The notes under the pieces were generated by a model. It worked only from the letters and a program-made list of their open reading frames with translations. It ran no database searches and was not told the DNA's origin. From the NCBI RefSeq assembly GCF_001750685.1, contig NZ_CP017269.1, positions 930,001 to 994,000 of the forward strand: a stretch of 64,000 nucleotides of DNA, read 5' to 3'. Shown here piece by piece: positions 35,491 through 43,607 of this stretch. Position 1 is the first letter of the stretch. Each line of letters starts with the position of its first letter. The position numbers and the translations under genes are program-made. The DNA is from Geosporobacter ferrireducens. Lineage in GTDB: Bacteria; Bacillota; Clostridia; Peptostreptococcales; Thermotaleaceae.

Positions 35491-35499
35491 ATTAAATCT

Positions 35500-35847
35500 C
35501 CCTACACTCAATTAGATTGGTAAGATATAGAGCAAGTCGGTGGCAAGTCGGGACGGTCCTTACTTGCTTTCAAGAGGCTGCCGATTCCAAACACGCTGCT
35601 TTACGAAGAAGGACAAGATATGTGAAATGGAAGAACCAGTGTTGAAGGAAAACGACCATAAAGTAGCCTGCCACCTATATGATTAGCTGCTAGGTGTGCG
35701 TCAAAGGATTGCTTATTTAGAGAAGAAATTAATGAAATGGAGATAAATAGATAAAGACTCTTTTCAAGCAGCCTTTTTGATTCGTTTAGGCAAATTGAAA
35801 TTTGTATAATTTGATGATCCTTATCCACAAATCTGAATATCTTATAT
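35500..35847. other. Junction DNA with decayed repeats
   Basis: Contains a degenerate version of the 10446 hairpin (GGCAAGTCGGGACGGTCC near 35551) and the permease remnant at 35705. No gene is visible. Confidence 0.5.
35705..35746 (+). pseudogene. ABC permease remnant, last 13 codons (copy 6)
   Basis: Reads [12 protein letters not shown] and stop, as at the end of the other copies, preceded by unrelated DNA. A decayed AAGCAGCC hairpin arm follows. Confidence 0.6.
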
Positions 35848-36480
35848 CTAATAAGAATCAAGTTCTAATTTATCTATAAATTCTTTCATTTCATCAAAAT
35901 GTTGTTGGTTAGAAGATGCGTAAAGCATATCGTAATCACTATTCTCAATCATACAAATTACCTCATCATCACAATTTCCATAATATGAGATATTCATCCA
36001 CTGATGTAATTCATAATCTATCTTTTTGTATCGATTTCTAATGATCTGAGCCTGTTCCTCGCTAATCATATATAAATCTTCACTACAATATTCAAGCCCC
36101 CAACTAGCCGCCTGGAAAAATGCCATTGCATATAAAAAATCAAGTAAATTTTCACTTTCAAGTTTAAACTCATTTTCATTCCATGAGCAATAAACAGGTG
36201 GATTATCTTTGTTCAAATCACTCTTTTTTATAGCCCATTGAACAACATACTGATTTTCCTTGTAAAATATAAGATATTCTTTAGCTTCAATCAATTCACT
36301 TGGCTGGCATAAAATATTCTGCGTTTGATTTATCTGCTTGTAATTACCTAATTGTCTGTAATATTCTTGTAATATAAAAGGTAAACTTCCATGTTTTTCA
36401 CAAGCTTTACGTATATCATTTTCTGAAAAGCCATCATTCTGTTTTATATTAAAAAGTTTTCTAATAACTTCAAACTCCAT
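35848..36480 (-). CDS. SMI1/KNR4 (SUKH)-like protein
   Basis: The protein has 210 residues. GSLPFILQEYYRQLGN is the helix-loop at the start of SUKH-domain proteins, and LIFYKENQYVVQWAIKKSDL, PPVYCSWNENEFK and FLYAMAFFQAAS follow in the order usual for the SMI1/KNR4 family, whose bacterial members are mostly toxin immunity proteins. No cognate toxin is next to it. A lone gene in the cassette-like block. Confidence 0.8.
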   Translation of the reverse strand: MEFEVIRKLFNIKQNDGFSENDIRKACEKHGSLPFILQEYYRQLGNYKQINQTQNILCQPSELIEAKEYLIFYKENQYVVQWAIKKSDLNKDNPPVYCSWNENEFKLESENLLDFLYAMAFFQAASWGLEYCSEDLYMISEEQAQIIRNRYKKIDYELHQWMNISYYGNCDDEVICMIENSDYDMLYASSNQQHFDEMKEFIDKLELDSY

Positions 36481-36607
36481 TTATTTCTTCCTTCCTATTT
36501 TATAAATTCCACCTACAAATTACTATTTATCTGCAGGTTATATATTTATATAATCTTTACTTCGCAGTTTTACAAATGTGTATTAATAAAGCTACAACAT
36601 CAAACCC

Positions 36608-36790
36608 TTATAAAACCGGGCAGAACGCCCGGATATGTCTGTCATTCTCAATTTGTGCATATATTATTTTAATTATTTCATTAAAGCATTGTAATCCCGC
36701 ATCATAATATTCTCTCAAGATTTTTGAGATCTCATCATCATTATCTATAACCGCTGAATACGACAATTGAGGATTTTCGGTCAAATGAAA
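36608..36790 (-). pseudogene. C-terminal fragment of an unknown protein
   Basis: An open frame reads TENPQLSYSAVIDNDDEIS, then EYYDAGLQCFNEIIKIIY and on to a TAA at 36608. It overlaps the 3' end of the adenylyltransferase gene in another frame and has no start. I do not recognise the family. A CCGGGC/GCCCGG hairpin (36617-36633) lies within its last codons. Confidence 0.4.
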
Positions 36791-37647
36791 ATAAGGTTGT
36801 CAGGTAAGTTTTTTACATGTTGTAGATATTCTGACATCAATTTGTCATCATGGTAAGGATAACAATAAGAAAATTGGTTTGAAATCTCTGTAGCTAATAA
36901 TCTATATAATTTACATGCACAAAACAAAGACTTCCAAATGTCTTCATAGTTTCCAGTTGGAAAGGTATCCTTATATAAATTCCATAGGTTTTCATCAAGA
37001 TATCTTTCAAGGTATTTACCCATTTTACCAGTTGAAACTTTAAAATCATGTTTCATCCCAATATACCAAGATACAACAGCATCTAAATCGTTTCTAGCTA
37101 TATTAAGCATTTTGATTGCATAAGGAAGTTCTCTCCTTTTAATTCCTTTTGCTACATTTTGAAGAATCCACCAAAACGAATTACATGAGTTTTCAAAAGC
37201 TTTTTTCGTTGGTTTAGATATAAAATACACTTCAACTCCTGAAAATTCTACGCCTTGTAATAGACCATCCTTATCAAGTAATGTAATTCCAACTCTGTCA
37301 TTTTCAATAACATTATCAATATTTTCAATTGAAGCGAAGGTTAAATCTATTCTGTTACCATCTTTAAAAAGCATTTGATAGTTAAACCTACCGTTATACT
37401 CAGAGACTTCATAGTCCTTATAGGAAGGCATTTCTAGCATAATTCTTTCTCCGAAAATATCAATCCAGGAATGATTGCATGCAAAAAATTCAAAGTCATT
37501 TACAAAGTAAACTATATCATAATCCTGGAAACAATCTTTATTTGAAGGATTGCTTACTCGTGAACCATTCATGACTACGGCACGAATACGCGCATCTTCC
37601 TTTGCAGTATTTAGGACTATGTCCATCATCTCTTTTTCCGTCCTCAT
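36781..37647 (-). CDS. ANT(6)-like aminoglycoside adenylyltransferase
   Basis: The protein has 288 residues, the usual length of streptomycin 6-adenylyltransferases. VVMNGSRVSNPSNKD is the nucleotide-binding loop, with the GSR signature, and FQDYDIVYFV holds the metal-binding acidic pair of the family; DLTFASIENID contains the third acidic residue. It would inactivate streptomycin by adenylation, though chromosomal relatives are not always active. The ATG follows GAAGGAG. A resistance-type gene as cassette cargo. Confidence 0.85.
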   Translation of the reverse strand: MRTEKEMMDIVLNTAKEDARIRAVVMNGSRVSNPSNKDCFQDYDIVYFVNDFEFFACNHSWIDIFGERIMLEMPSYKDYEVSEYNGRFNYQMLFKDGNRIDLTFASIENIDNVIENDRVGITLLDKDGLLQGVEFSGVEVYFISKPTKKAFENSCNSFWWILQNVAKGIKRRELPYAIKMLNIARNDLDAVVSWYIGMKHDFKVSTGKMGKYLERYLDENLWNLYKDTFPTGNYEDIWKSLFCACKLYRLLATEISNQFSYCYPYHDDKLMSEYLQHVKNLPDNLIFI

Positions 37648-37757
37648 TACTTAATCTCCTTCATTAATCAGTGTTTAATTCGTATTACCCTGCTATTATG
37701 TATTAGCCTTGTCTTTCATAATAGACCCCCAAAAAACAACCCCGACATCACTATTTC

Positions 37758-37904
37758 TTATAACGTTCCTGCCATTCCCGGCACATTCGAACCGGACTCT
37801 TAAGGAATGCCCCTTGGTGGTACTGCCCCCAGTGAGAAGGTATGGTGCTGAAGCTGCTTCGTGACGGTACTTCTTGTATCCAAGCGGGAATGGTCATGTT
37901 AGTT
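37758..37904 (-). other. attC-like site E (family 2)
   Basis: Left end TTATAACGTTCC, right end GTTAGTT, 147 bp. L boxes GCCATTCCCG and CGGGAATGG pair over ten bases. The internal CCCCTTGG, CCAGTGAGAAGGTATGGTGCTG is the same as in site D. It lies 96 bp beyond the stop of the lipoprotein gene, the same distance as site D from its gene. Confidence 0.75.
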
Positions 37905-37999
37905 GATACCACAACCTATCTTTCTCATGGCACATTATAGAGATAGTGAGAGACACCACTGTATATAGTTATTATGCCTACTATCTTTATGCAGAACAG

Positions 38000-38593
38000 T
38001 TACATGAAACCAAAATCAAAGATCCTATAATCATTATCATCAGCAGTTTTCCCAACAATAAAACTTCTACTAAATGTTCCGTTCCCCCATTGTGCTCCAT
38101 ATTCGATTGCTCTTTTCGAAAGAGTTTGTGTGAATTTTATATTGATTATTTCATATTCGGTTAACTTGTATTTTTCAATACATTCCTTCCACCCATAATA
38201 ATACAAAGGATTTTGTTCACCATTATCTAATTTTTGCTCACTGTATTCTTTTTCTGATAATGTTGAAATTCTATGTATGATATATGATTGGGTATAAATA
38301 TTGTCTTCAAATTGCTTCTTTTGATTTTCTATTGAAATTTTGTGTGGTTCTATGTCTGATAAAATGTCGTACTTAGCATCAAATTCAGCAGTAATCGTAT
38401 ATAAAAAATCCTTTATTACAGTTTCTTCCGCAATGTTTTGAGGAGTATCTTCTAATACAAAATTACGGTCATCTATGCTTATGTTACTTTTGTCTTTGAA
38501 AGCATATGTTTCTTGAGATATTTGTATCTGGGTACACGCCGATAGACAAATACTCACCAAAATTAAAATAACTAAAATTATTGATCTTCTCAT
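38000..38593 (-). CDS. Lipoprotein of unknown function (DUF4829-like ending)
   Basis: The protein has 197 residues. The signal peptide (MRRSIILVILILVSICLSAC) ends in a lipobox with Cys at position 20. The C-terminal part (GWKECIEKYKLTEYEIINIK, then GTFSRSFIVGKTADDNDYRI) is typical of DUF4829-like Firmicutes lipoproteins. Surface role unknown. Followed by attC-like site E. Confidence 0.8.
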   Translation of the reverse strand: MRRSIILVILILVSICLSACTQIQISQETYAFKDKSNISIDDRNFVLEDTPQNIAEETVIKDFLYTITAEFDAKYDILSDIEPHKISIENQKKQFEDNIYTQSYIIHRISTLSEKEYSEQKLDNGEQNPLYYYGWKECIEKYKLTEYEIINIKFTQTLSKRAIEYGAQWGNGTFSRSFIVGKTADDNDYRIFDFGFM

Positions 38594-38770
38594 TTTTATT
38601 CCTCCTGAAAAATTATAAATAATCTATAGCTACGCATATTCTACTGATATTCAAAATACCAGGTAATCCAATTGACACCAACGCCCTTGATCCTTAATGA
38701 AAGCGCCCTCCGTCTCCTCTGCACTTTAAATTAACACTATCAAAAACTACTCCACATCCAGAACATATAA

Positions 38771-39016
38771 ATGATGCGACATACAGGGGAACACCACAGG
38801 GAGTGTTTCATGCATCACATACCGACAGGCTGTTATTTCCTGTAGGGGAGAACATTGTTCTCCCGATGCATATCATTAGCGGGCGCACACTGTGCGCCCC
38901 TACATTGTCTCTCACATAAGGATAGCGATAGGGGTAGACCTGTGTGTCTGCCCAAAGAGACGGCAAAATTAACGGGTGGACGCATAGGTCCACACTCCAC
39001 CACTATGTCGCATTAT
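38771..39016. mobile_element. 246-bp MITE-like palindromic element
   Basis: ATGATGCGACATA and TATGTCGCATTAT are inverted terminal repeats. Inside lie four stem-loops with GGGG/CCCC ends, including GGGGAGAACATTGTTCTCCC and GGGCGCACACTGTGCGCCC. No coding frame. The last 130 bases carry two further inverted repeats (GGGGTAGACC, GGACGCATAGGTCC). It looks like a non-autonomous element just ahead of the IS91-like element. Confidence 0.65.
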
Positions 39017-39051
39017 GAATAGCATTGTATTCGGAAGTTGAGCCTATTAAA

Positions 39052-39083
39052 ACCAACACCCTTAATCAAGATTAAAAGTGTTG
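39052..39083. terminator. Hairpin at the transposase end of the IS91-like element
   Basis: CCAACAC and GTGTTGG, with CTTAATC/GATTAA inside. May be the IS end or a transcription terminator. Confidence 0.5.
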
Positions 39084-39296
39084 GTAGAATTTACAATTGC
39101 TCAATTTCCGAAACATAATATAGAACGAAGCCGCGTCACCACTACCTATGGGATTTCAATATTTTTCATCCTCCATAAAGGACCAATTTTCATATTTTCG
39201 TAGTAGAAACTTATTAGTTTCAGCCTTACTATATTAATATTTTACACTATTTTCCTATAAAAGGGTATAGTTCCCCCCTCCCCCAGAAATATTGAT

Positions 39297-40484
39297 TTAT
39301 GCCGTTTTGATTTCTCTTTCTGGCGGTGAACAATTTTTAGGAATTGGCTTTTCTTTTGTAAGCATTTTTCCCTTTTCACAGCAAGGACATCTAGTAATAT
39401 CTACACCTGTTAATTTTAAAAGTAGCTCTGCTACACTTAGCTTAACTACGGCGTTATCATCTTTCCTTAAAACGACACCCATCATTACCTTGCACTTCGT
39501 AATCTTTATCTTTCGATTTCGATTGCTTAAAATCCCATAATGTCTAATTTTTACAAATCTACTGGGTAGAATATGGATTAAAAACCTACGGATGAACTCC
39601 TCAACAGTAAGAGTCATAAGTTTTTTCTTGTTTCCATCACGATAGTTCCTCCAACGGAATGTAACCTGTCCATTATCAAGCTTTACAATTCGATGATTTG
39701 AAATGGCTACCCGATGGGTATAGCGTCCAAGGTACTCAAGTACGTGCTCCGCACTCTGAAAAGGAGGTTTGCAATATACCACCCATTCTTTTTTGTACAA
39801 TTTGCCAACGAAGTATTTAAAATCCACTTCATTCTTAAGAATCTTAACATCTCCTACAAGCTTCAACTTTTTTTCAGAATAAATACGTTTAAGATAATAC
39901 AGGAACTTACCACGAAACTTTCTTGATAAAACCTTTACTGGAATGAAAAAATTTTTTCTCGCACTGATCCACCGACTACCGTCATGGGACAGTCCACCCC
40001 CAGGAACAATACAATGAATATGAGGATGATCCATTAAATTTTGTCCCCATGTATGGAGAATAGAGATAAATCCAATCTCACCACCCAAATATTTTGCATC
40101 TCTACCTAGTTCCAGAAGGGTTTCCGATACTGCTTTAAAAAGAATGGAATATATTTCTCTTTGGTTCAATAGGGTCATGAAATTTAATTCTTCAGGCATG
40201 GTAAATACCACATGAAAATACCCTACGGGTAACAAGTCCTTCTTTCTGTTTTCAATCCATCTTTCTTTTGTAAGGGTCTGACACTTAGGACAATGCCTAT
40301 TCCGGCAGGAATTATATGAAACCCTTATGTGACCACAGCTATCGCACTCATCAACATGCCCGCCAAGGGTATGGGTTCTACAGGACGCAATGGCAGACAT
40401 CGCCTTTAATATATGATTGGGCAATCTATGTTTTTCCCTATAGCCCTGTCCATATTGATTGAATATATCTTGTAGCTCAACCAT
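39297..40484 (-). CDS. IS91 family transposase
   Basis: The protein has 395 residues. The N terminus has a zinc-binding domain (CDSCGHIRVSYNSCRNRHCPKC). HPHIHCIVPGGGLS is the HUH metal-binding motif of rolling-circle (Y2/Y1) transposases, and the catalytic tyrosine lies in the ENYRDGNKKKLM/YRDGN-like and LEYLGRYTHRVAISNHRI segment. The C-terminal CPCCEKGKM is a second zinc site. It initiates single-strand transposition. It overlaps the recombinase gene upstream by eight bases. Confidence 0.93.
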   Translation of the reverse strand: MVELQDIFNQYGQGYREKHRLPNHILKAMSAIASCRTHTLGGHVDECDSCGHIRVSYNSCRNRHCPKCQTLTKERWIENRKKDLLPVGYFHVVFTMPEELNFMTLLNQREIYSILFKAVSETLLELGRDAKYLGGEIGFISILHTWGQNLMDHPHIHCIVPGGGLSHDGSRWISARKNFFIPVKVLSRKFRGKFLYYLKRIYSEKKLKLVGDVKILKNEVDFKYFVGKLYKKEWVVYCKPPFQSAEHVLEYLGRYTHRVAISNHRIVKLDNGQVTFRWRNYRDGNKKKLMTLTVEEFIRRFLIHILPSRFVKIRHYGILSNRNRKIKITKCKVMMGVVLRKDDNAVVKLSVAELLLKLTGVDITRCPCCEKGKMLTKEKPIPKNCSPPEREIKTA

Positions 40485-41325
40485 TATTTACACCTGTTAA
40501 AGAGTCTAGGGGACTTACTATATTTAGCAAATCCATTCTTCTTAAATGCAAGTAAATGGTTGTGGTATTGATGGAAGTATGACCAAGAAGTCTCTGAATG
40601 TAGCAAATGTCGGTTCCTGCCTCCAAAAGATGGGTAGCAAAACTATGTCTTAGGGTATGTACAGAAGCATTCTTCTTAATTCCGACCCTATCTTTGGCAT
40701 CTTCAAATACTCTTTGAATGGTACGTGCAGTAATGGGACTTTTACCATCTGCGCCCATAAACAGATAATCACTAGGATGATATCGCATCCAATATTCTCG
40801 TAAAATATCAAGATTGGTCTTAGACAAAAGTGTATATCTGTCTTTTTTACCTTTTCCACAGCGAACAGAAATTTGCATGTTCTTACTATCAATATCAGAA
40901 ACCTTAAGTTTTGCAGCTTCGCTGACCCTAAGACCTGCAGCATAAATAGTCATAAGGATTGCTTTATGTTTAAGATTAGATACTGCATCAAGAATGGATT
41001 TTACCTCAGACTGAGACAAAACAACAGGCAGTTTCTTAGGCTCTTTAATTCTTGAAAGTTTTTCTACATTCCATTCTCTCGTAAGAGTTTTAGAAAAGAA
41101 GAACTTCAGAGCACTATGAATCGTATTGACAGTTCCTTCACTCAAACCTTTATTTATGATACAATGGTGTAAATATTGACGAATTTCATCTTCACCTAAT
41201 AGATCTGGGGACTTACCAAAATACTTGGCAAAACGGCTCACATGAGCTACATAGTACTTTACAGTAATTGGACTATACCCCCTAAGCTCCATGTCCGTTT
41301 GCATTCTTAATCTTAATTCAGACAT
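40477..41325 (-). CDS. Tyrosine recombinase of IS91-like element
   Basis: The protein has 282 residues. The N-terminal SAM-like domain (MELRGYSPITVKYYVAHVSRF) and the catalytic domain (AAGLRVSEAAKL, HTLRHSFATHLLEAG, LLGHTSINTTTIYLHL) give Arg, His-X-X-Arg, His and Tyr residues of an active XerD-type recombinase. It lacks the extra helix insert between boxes that marks integron integrases, so I do not call it IntI, although it ends SPLDSL. Such genes often accompany IS91 transposases. It could in principle act on the repeats here, but nothing shows that. Confidence 0.9.
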   Translation of the reverse strand: MSELRLRMQTDMELRGYSPITVKYYVAHVSRFAKYFGKSPDLLGEDEIRQYLHHCIINKGLSEGTVNTIHSALKFFFSKTLTREWNVEKLSRIKEPKKLPVVLSQSEVKSILDAVSNLKHKAILMTIYAAGLRVSEAAKLKVSDIDSKNMQISVRCGKGKKDRYTLLSKTNLDILREYWMRYHPSDYLFMGADGKSPITARTIQRVFEDAKDRVGIKKNASVHTLRHSFATHLLEAGTDICYIQRLLGHTSINTTTIYLHLRRMDLLNIVSPLDSLTGVNNG

Positions 41326-41535
41326 ACTAACACTTCCTCTCTATTTTTCTCGGGATAGTTAAATATTAAAGGAAGTGTTGATATGAATAAAGTGGCATCT
41401 TTAATCAAGATACCACTTTATTTTTATATTCTAAGTAGGTTTAAAGGGGTCAGCAGCCACCGCGATAGCGGTTTAGTTCAATAAAACAAATGTACACTAA
41501 ACCTATTTCCAATAATTATTCATTTACAAGTCAAC
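41326..41535. other. End of IS91-like element and junction DNA
   Basis: Contains the AAAGTGG/CCACTTT hairpin at 41399-41424 and AT-rich DNA. No gene seen. Confidence 0.5.
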
Positions 41536-41537
41536 AC

Positions 41538-41623
41538 TTGGTTCGAAAGGATTTCCGGTAGCGTTCTGAGAATTTGCAACGTCGGGTTACTCTATCTCCG
41601 ATCTTGCAAACCCTTTGTTAGAC
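41538..41623 (-). other. attC-like site K
   Basis: Right end GTTAGAC, which fits GTTRRRY. Arms TTTGCAA and TTGCAAA with CGTCGG/CCGA pair close to it. The left R box is not clear. It lies 22 bp beyond the stop of the DJ-1/PfpI gene. Confidence 0.55.
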
Positions 41624-41644
41624 GAAGCCGCCCGTTTCCCAAAA

Positions 41645-42241
41645 CTAAATACTAATATCATACTCCATTCTCTTAGCTGTTGTCCTGGCAATCTCTTCTC
41701 CAATAAGTTTTATAATCAGATAAAACGACATATTAATTCCGGCTGAGATCCCCCCAGATGTTAGTATTGAACCCTCGTCAACATACTTAACACCTCGTTG
41801 CACTATAACCTTTTGGAATTCCCTCTCTAACCTATCAATATCCATCCAGTGAGTTGTAGCTCTTTTACCGTCTAACAAACCCGCTTTAGCCAGTAAAAAT
41901 GCACCAGTGCATACAGATGCGATTAATGTAACCTTATTCATTTGATCTTTTATCCAACGAATAACTATATCATTATGGATTTCAATCTCTTCCGCACCAT
42001 ATCCACCAGGGATAATCAAGACATCGAAGTTAGGATTATCGGCAAAGCTATAATCAGGTAAAACTTGAAGTCCGTAGCGAGCCCTAACTGTTTCTTTTGT
42101 TTGAGCAACCGTCTTAACGTCAAATGGTTTAACATTGGACCCTGGATAAGTTGTAATGGATAATACCTCAAATGGTCCAGCAAAGTCCATTACCTCAACT
42201 TCATTAAAAAGTAATATCCCTATCTTCCACTGATGATTCAT
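41645..42241 (-). CDS. DJ-1/PfpI family protein (GATase1-like)
   Basis: The protein has 198 residues. LLFNEVEVMDFAGPFEVLS opens the fold, FDVLIIPGGYGAEEI holds the Glu-type loop, and LIASVCTGAFLLAKAGLLDGKRATTHW holds the nucleophile-elbow Cys followed by the His. It matches the N-terminal domain of AraC-type GlxA regulators without the DNA-binding part. Function is probably small-molecule detoxification or binding. Followed by site K. Confidence 0.9.
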   Translation of the reverse strand: MNHQWKIGILLFNEVEVMDFAGPFEVLSITTYPGSNVKPFDVKTVAQTKETVRARYGLQVLPDYSFADNPNFDVLIIPGGYGAEEIEIHNDIVIRWIKDQMNKVTLIASVCTGAFLLAKAGLLDGKRATTHWMDIDRLEREFQKVIVQRGVKYVDEGSILTSGGISAGINMSFYLIIKLIGEEIARTTAKRMEYDISI

Positions 42242-42280
42242 ACTTTCTCCTCCTATTTAAAAACTGCATGCAAGGCAGTT

Positions 42281-42420
42281 TTATCTGTTCATAGAAATAA
42301 AAGCACGCTCATTATATCCGTTAATATAAAATTCTGCTATTCCTTCCGTCGTTGCTCCTATGGATCCTCCGCCTCTAAAAAAGTATCCAAAAGAAAGACC
42401 TGGCCGATTGATATATAGAA
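42281..42420 (-). pseudogene. C-terminal fragment of an unknown protein
   Basis: An open frame of about 45 codons (GLSFGYFFRGGGSIGATTEG, IAEFYINGYNERAF) ends in TAA at 42281. No start can be found upstream. Not recognised. The rest of this 370-bp gap holds the attC-like half-site at 42490. Confidence 0.4.
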
Positions 42421-42489
42421 TATGAATTATTCAATATATACTGAATGTTTTGCCCCCAAAGGAATAGCCGATATGAATGAGTTAATTTC

Positions 42490-42530
42490 TTATAACGTCC
42501 TGAGTGTTCTCGAAGTCTGGTTACTACATT
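42490..42530 (-). other. attC-like half-site
   Basis: TTATAACGTCCTGAGTG is the left arm of a site resembling A and L. The right arm is missing, having been replaced by the 3' end of the phosphatase gene. Confidence 0.4.
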
Positions 42531-42610
42531 CATATTATACCAGATTTTTGGAACAATCTGGTATCTCTAAAGACATTAAAGTTTTTTCTCAAATTGTGCT
42601 ATCCGTATTA

Positions 42611-43327
42611 CTATTTTGCTGCATTGGGACTTATTGCATTTCTATTCAATTTTATTTTTAATTGTAATATTTCACTATCACTTAAACCAATTTGTAAAAA
42701 ATACGCTTCTGCTGAATTATATTTTTGTTGGAACATGTTCAGAAATTTTTCCATGTACTCTATTTTCGGAGTTATAATATTCACGTCAATATTCTTATTG
42801 CTATTACAGAACTGTTGCAACATAGAGCTTAAGTATGCTTGGGAAAGTTGATAATCAGCTAAAATATCTGTTTTACAAACACCGGCTAATAACAAAAGTA
42901 ATGCTGAAATTACTCCAGTTCTATCTTTCCCTGCTGTACAATGGTAGAGAACACCGTCTTTAGCTTTCGCAAATACTCTCATGATATTAAGTACGCTTGT
43001 TTGCTCATCCACCATTTCAAAGTATGATTCTGGAACAGCTTCAACACTTGTAGGTAAATGTCCATCTCCATAAATCTTACAATGATAGTATTCGAAGTTT
43101 TTATGACTTTTAAGAGCACAAGGTCTATCTTGAACCTCATTATCGCTTCTTAAATCAACAATTGTTGTTATATTATTAGATAATAATATTTTTATGTCAT
43201 CGTCGGATACTTTAATTGGAGCATCGCTACGCAAAAACACCTTATATGCGGTTACATTGCCACAATCTGTGGGATAACCTCCTATATCGCGTGTGTTAAG
43301 CGTGCTGCTTAATAAGAATCTACGCAT
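42611..43327 (-). CDS. Tyrosine/dual-specificity phosphatase
   Basis: The protein is about 238 residues. LYHCTAGKDRTGVISALLL is the HCX5R catalytic loop with Cys and Arg, and TLNTRDIGGYPT with VDLRSDNEVQ are the conserved blocks of the Tyr_phosphatase3 family. It dephosphorylates protein or small phosphates in the cytosol. I chose the ATG at 43327, after GGAAGG. A 3' fragment of a second copy lies at 16633. Confidence 0.9.
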   Translation of the reverse strand: MRRFLLSSTLNTRDIGGYPTDCGNVTAYKVFLRSDAPIKVSDDDIKILLSNNITTIVDLRSDNEVQDRPCALKSHKNFEYYHCKIYGDGHLPTSVEAVPESYFEMVDEQTSVLNIMRVFAKAKDGVLYHCTAGKDRTGVISALLLLLAGVCKTDILADYQLSQAYLSSMLQQFCNSNKNIDVNIITPKIEYMEKFLNMFQQKYNSAEAYFLQIGLSDSEILQLKIKLNRNAISPNAAK

Positions 43328-43525
43328 ATAATCACTTCCTTCCGATAAAGGTAATCCAGAAATACCATATTCACATTTTCTATGGCTATATATCACTTAT
43401 TTTATCACATATTTAAAGCTCCTAGAGTAAATCTGGGAACTATCTTGAGAAGAGGATCATAAAGTGGAGATAATTGAAAAATGCGCATCTTTATCATTGG
43501 ATGAAAACCCCTACTCTGCAATTAT

Positions 43526-43569
43526 AAAAAGTTTGCGGGTCTACTGAATGATAGATCCACAAACTTTTT
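43526..43569. terminator. Terminator downstream of the msr(D)-like gene
   Basis: AAAAAGTTTG and CAAACTTTTT with GGTCTA/TAGATCC inside form a long stem 40 bp beyond the stop, flanked by T runs on both strands. Confidence 0.75.
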
Positions 43570-43607
43570 TACAGTCTCACCAACCTAAGTTTTCTAGTTA
43601 CTTCAAA

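Larger units (their letters stand above)
39050..41430 (-). mobile_element. IS91-like element (recombinase plus transposase)
   Basis: The element carries a tyrosine recombinase gene and a Y-type transposase gene overlapping by eight bases. At each side is a hairpin whose loop holds TTAATCAAGAT (39052-39083 and 41399-41424), which may be the ter/ori ends used for one-ended rolling-circle transposition. No target duplication is expected for this family. Exact ends are uncertain. Confidence 0.6.

Noticed and set aside
35601-35861. Minus-strand 86-codon frame
   Set aside because: It is antisense to the permease remnant and its ending, with no ribosome binding site and no protein-like pattern.
38771-39016. 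CRISPR array or riboswitch
   Set aside because: The stem-loops are not direct repeats with regular spacers, and the terminal inverted repeats fit a MITE better.
40477-41325. Tyrosine recombinase as the integron integrase (IntI)
   Set aside because: It has the catalytic boxes and an IntI-like SPLD ending, but lacks the extra helix insert between the second and third conserved patches and is overlapped with an IS91 transposase gene, so it belongs to that element.
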